Shown in pieces: positions 63,947-64,000 of a DNA stretch of 64,000 nucleotides (positions are counted from its first letter, which is position 1; the number at the start of each line of letters is the position of its first letter). Source of the DNA: Corynebacterium sp. 13CS0277 (GTDB taxonomy: Bacteria; Actinomycetota; Actinomycetes; Mycobacteriales; Mycobacteriaceae); the NCBI RefSeq assembly GCF_002994655.1, contig NZ_PPDL01000014.1, positions 26,936-90,935 on the forward strand, in the 5' to 3' direction. Both the position numbers and the translations under genes were made by a program. The notes beneath the pieces were generated by a model that had not been told where the DNA came from, did no database searches, and was given only the letters and a program-made list of their open reading frames with translations.

Positions 63947-64000
63947 ATGCCCCGCTACAGCGACGACATCAAAGCACTCGTGATCGAAGCCCTCGAAGCA
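63947..64000 (+). CDS. Start of a gene cut by the window edge, possibly a transposase
   Basis: Only 18 codons are visible (MPRYSDDIKALVIEALEA). An AAGGA stretch seven bases before the ATG supports a real start. The opening resembles IS3-type OrfA transposases and related helix-turn-helix proteins, but the fragment is too short to be sure. Confidence 0.45.
   Translation, partial: MPRYSDDIKALVIEALEA

Overview
The window is GC-rich and densely coded, and it carries a core-genome segment typical of Corynebacterium (Actinobacteria). The main reasons are a PTS glucose permease closely resembling C. glutamicum PtsG, an IclR-type regulator divergent from leuCD (the ltbR-leuCD arrangement), an oxaloacetate decarboxylase-like FAH protein near gltX, and runs of gene order shared with mycobacteria (polA-rpsA-coaE-uvrB; ung-thiL-DUF3515-ddl-gpsA-mutT1-leuDC-iclR). 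Many genes have a TAnnnT -10-like box 6-9 nt before the start codon and no Shine-Dalgarno, which suggests widespread leaderless transcription. No identification below species group is attempted.

Layout. 1-9.6 kb: partial metallo-hydrolase, DoxX protein, HelR/HelD-like RNA polymerase-associated ATPase, universal stress protein, uvrB, an exported DUF4185 protein and coaE. 9.8-18.7 kb: ptsG, a 1-kb non-coding stretch with a 33-bp tandem repeat, rpsA, a methyltransferase, polA and an unusual tRNA(CAA). 19.1-22.1 kb: a three-gene polar amino acid ABC importer. 22.2-30.4 kb: a minus-strand block TauE-like transporter, coaD, rsmD, a biotinyl-domain protein, recG, a DAK2-family kinase, ung and thiL. 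30.5-35.2 kb: DUF3515 protein, ddl, gpsA and mutT1. 35.2-38.9 kb: a possible small RNA, leuD, leuC and divergent ltbR. 39-40.9 kb: a mutarotase and a five-tRNA cluster with a duplicated Gln-Glu unit.

41-48.2 kb: gltX, isochorismate synthase, a membrane protein, odx-like FAH protein, a DEDDh exonuclease and a cNMP/CBS/DUF294 protein. 48.3-54.1 kb: a complete catecholate-type siderophore uptake locus (Fes-like esterase, two FecCD permeases, ATPase, lipoprotein receptor) with a DtxR-like box at the first permease. 54.3-58.1 kb: leuB, then a minus-strand operon of OsmC-like protein, acyl-CoA-dehydrogenase-like flavin monooxygenase and flavin reductase, controlled by a promoter with two matching inverted repeats three helical turns apart. 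58.4-64 kb: pth, serA, a lipoprotein overlapping a DUF262 protein, and the first codons of a possible transposase.

Functional themes are DNA repair and replication (uvrB, polA, recG, ung, mutT1), translation (rpsA, pth, gltX, tRNAs), leucine and serine synthesis (leuB, leuC, leuD, ltbR, serA), CoA synthesis (coaD, coaE), glucose and amino acid import, iron acquisition, and a possible organosulfur or xenobiotic monooxygenase operon. No CRISPR array, rRNA, prophage or complete insertion sequence was seen.
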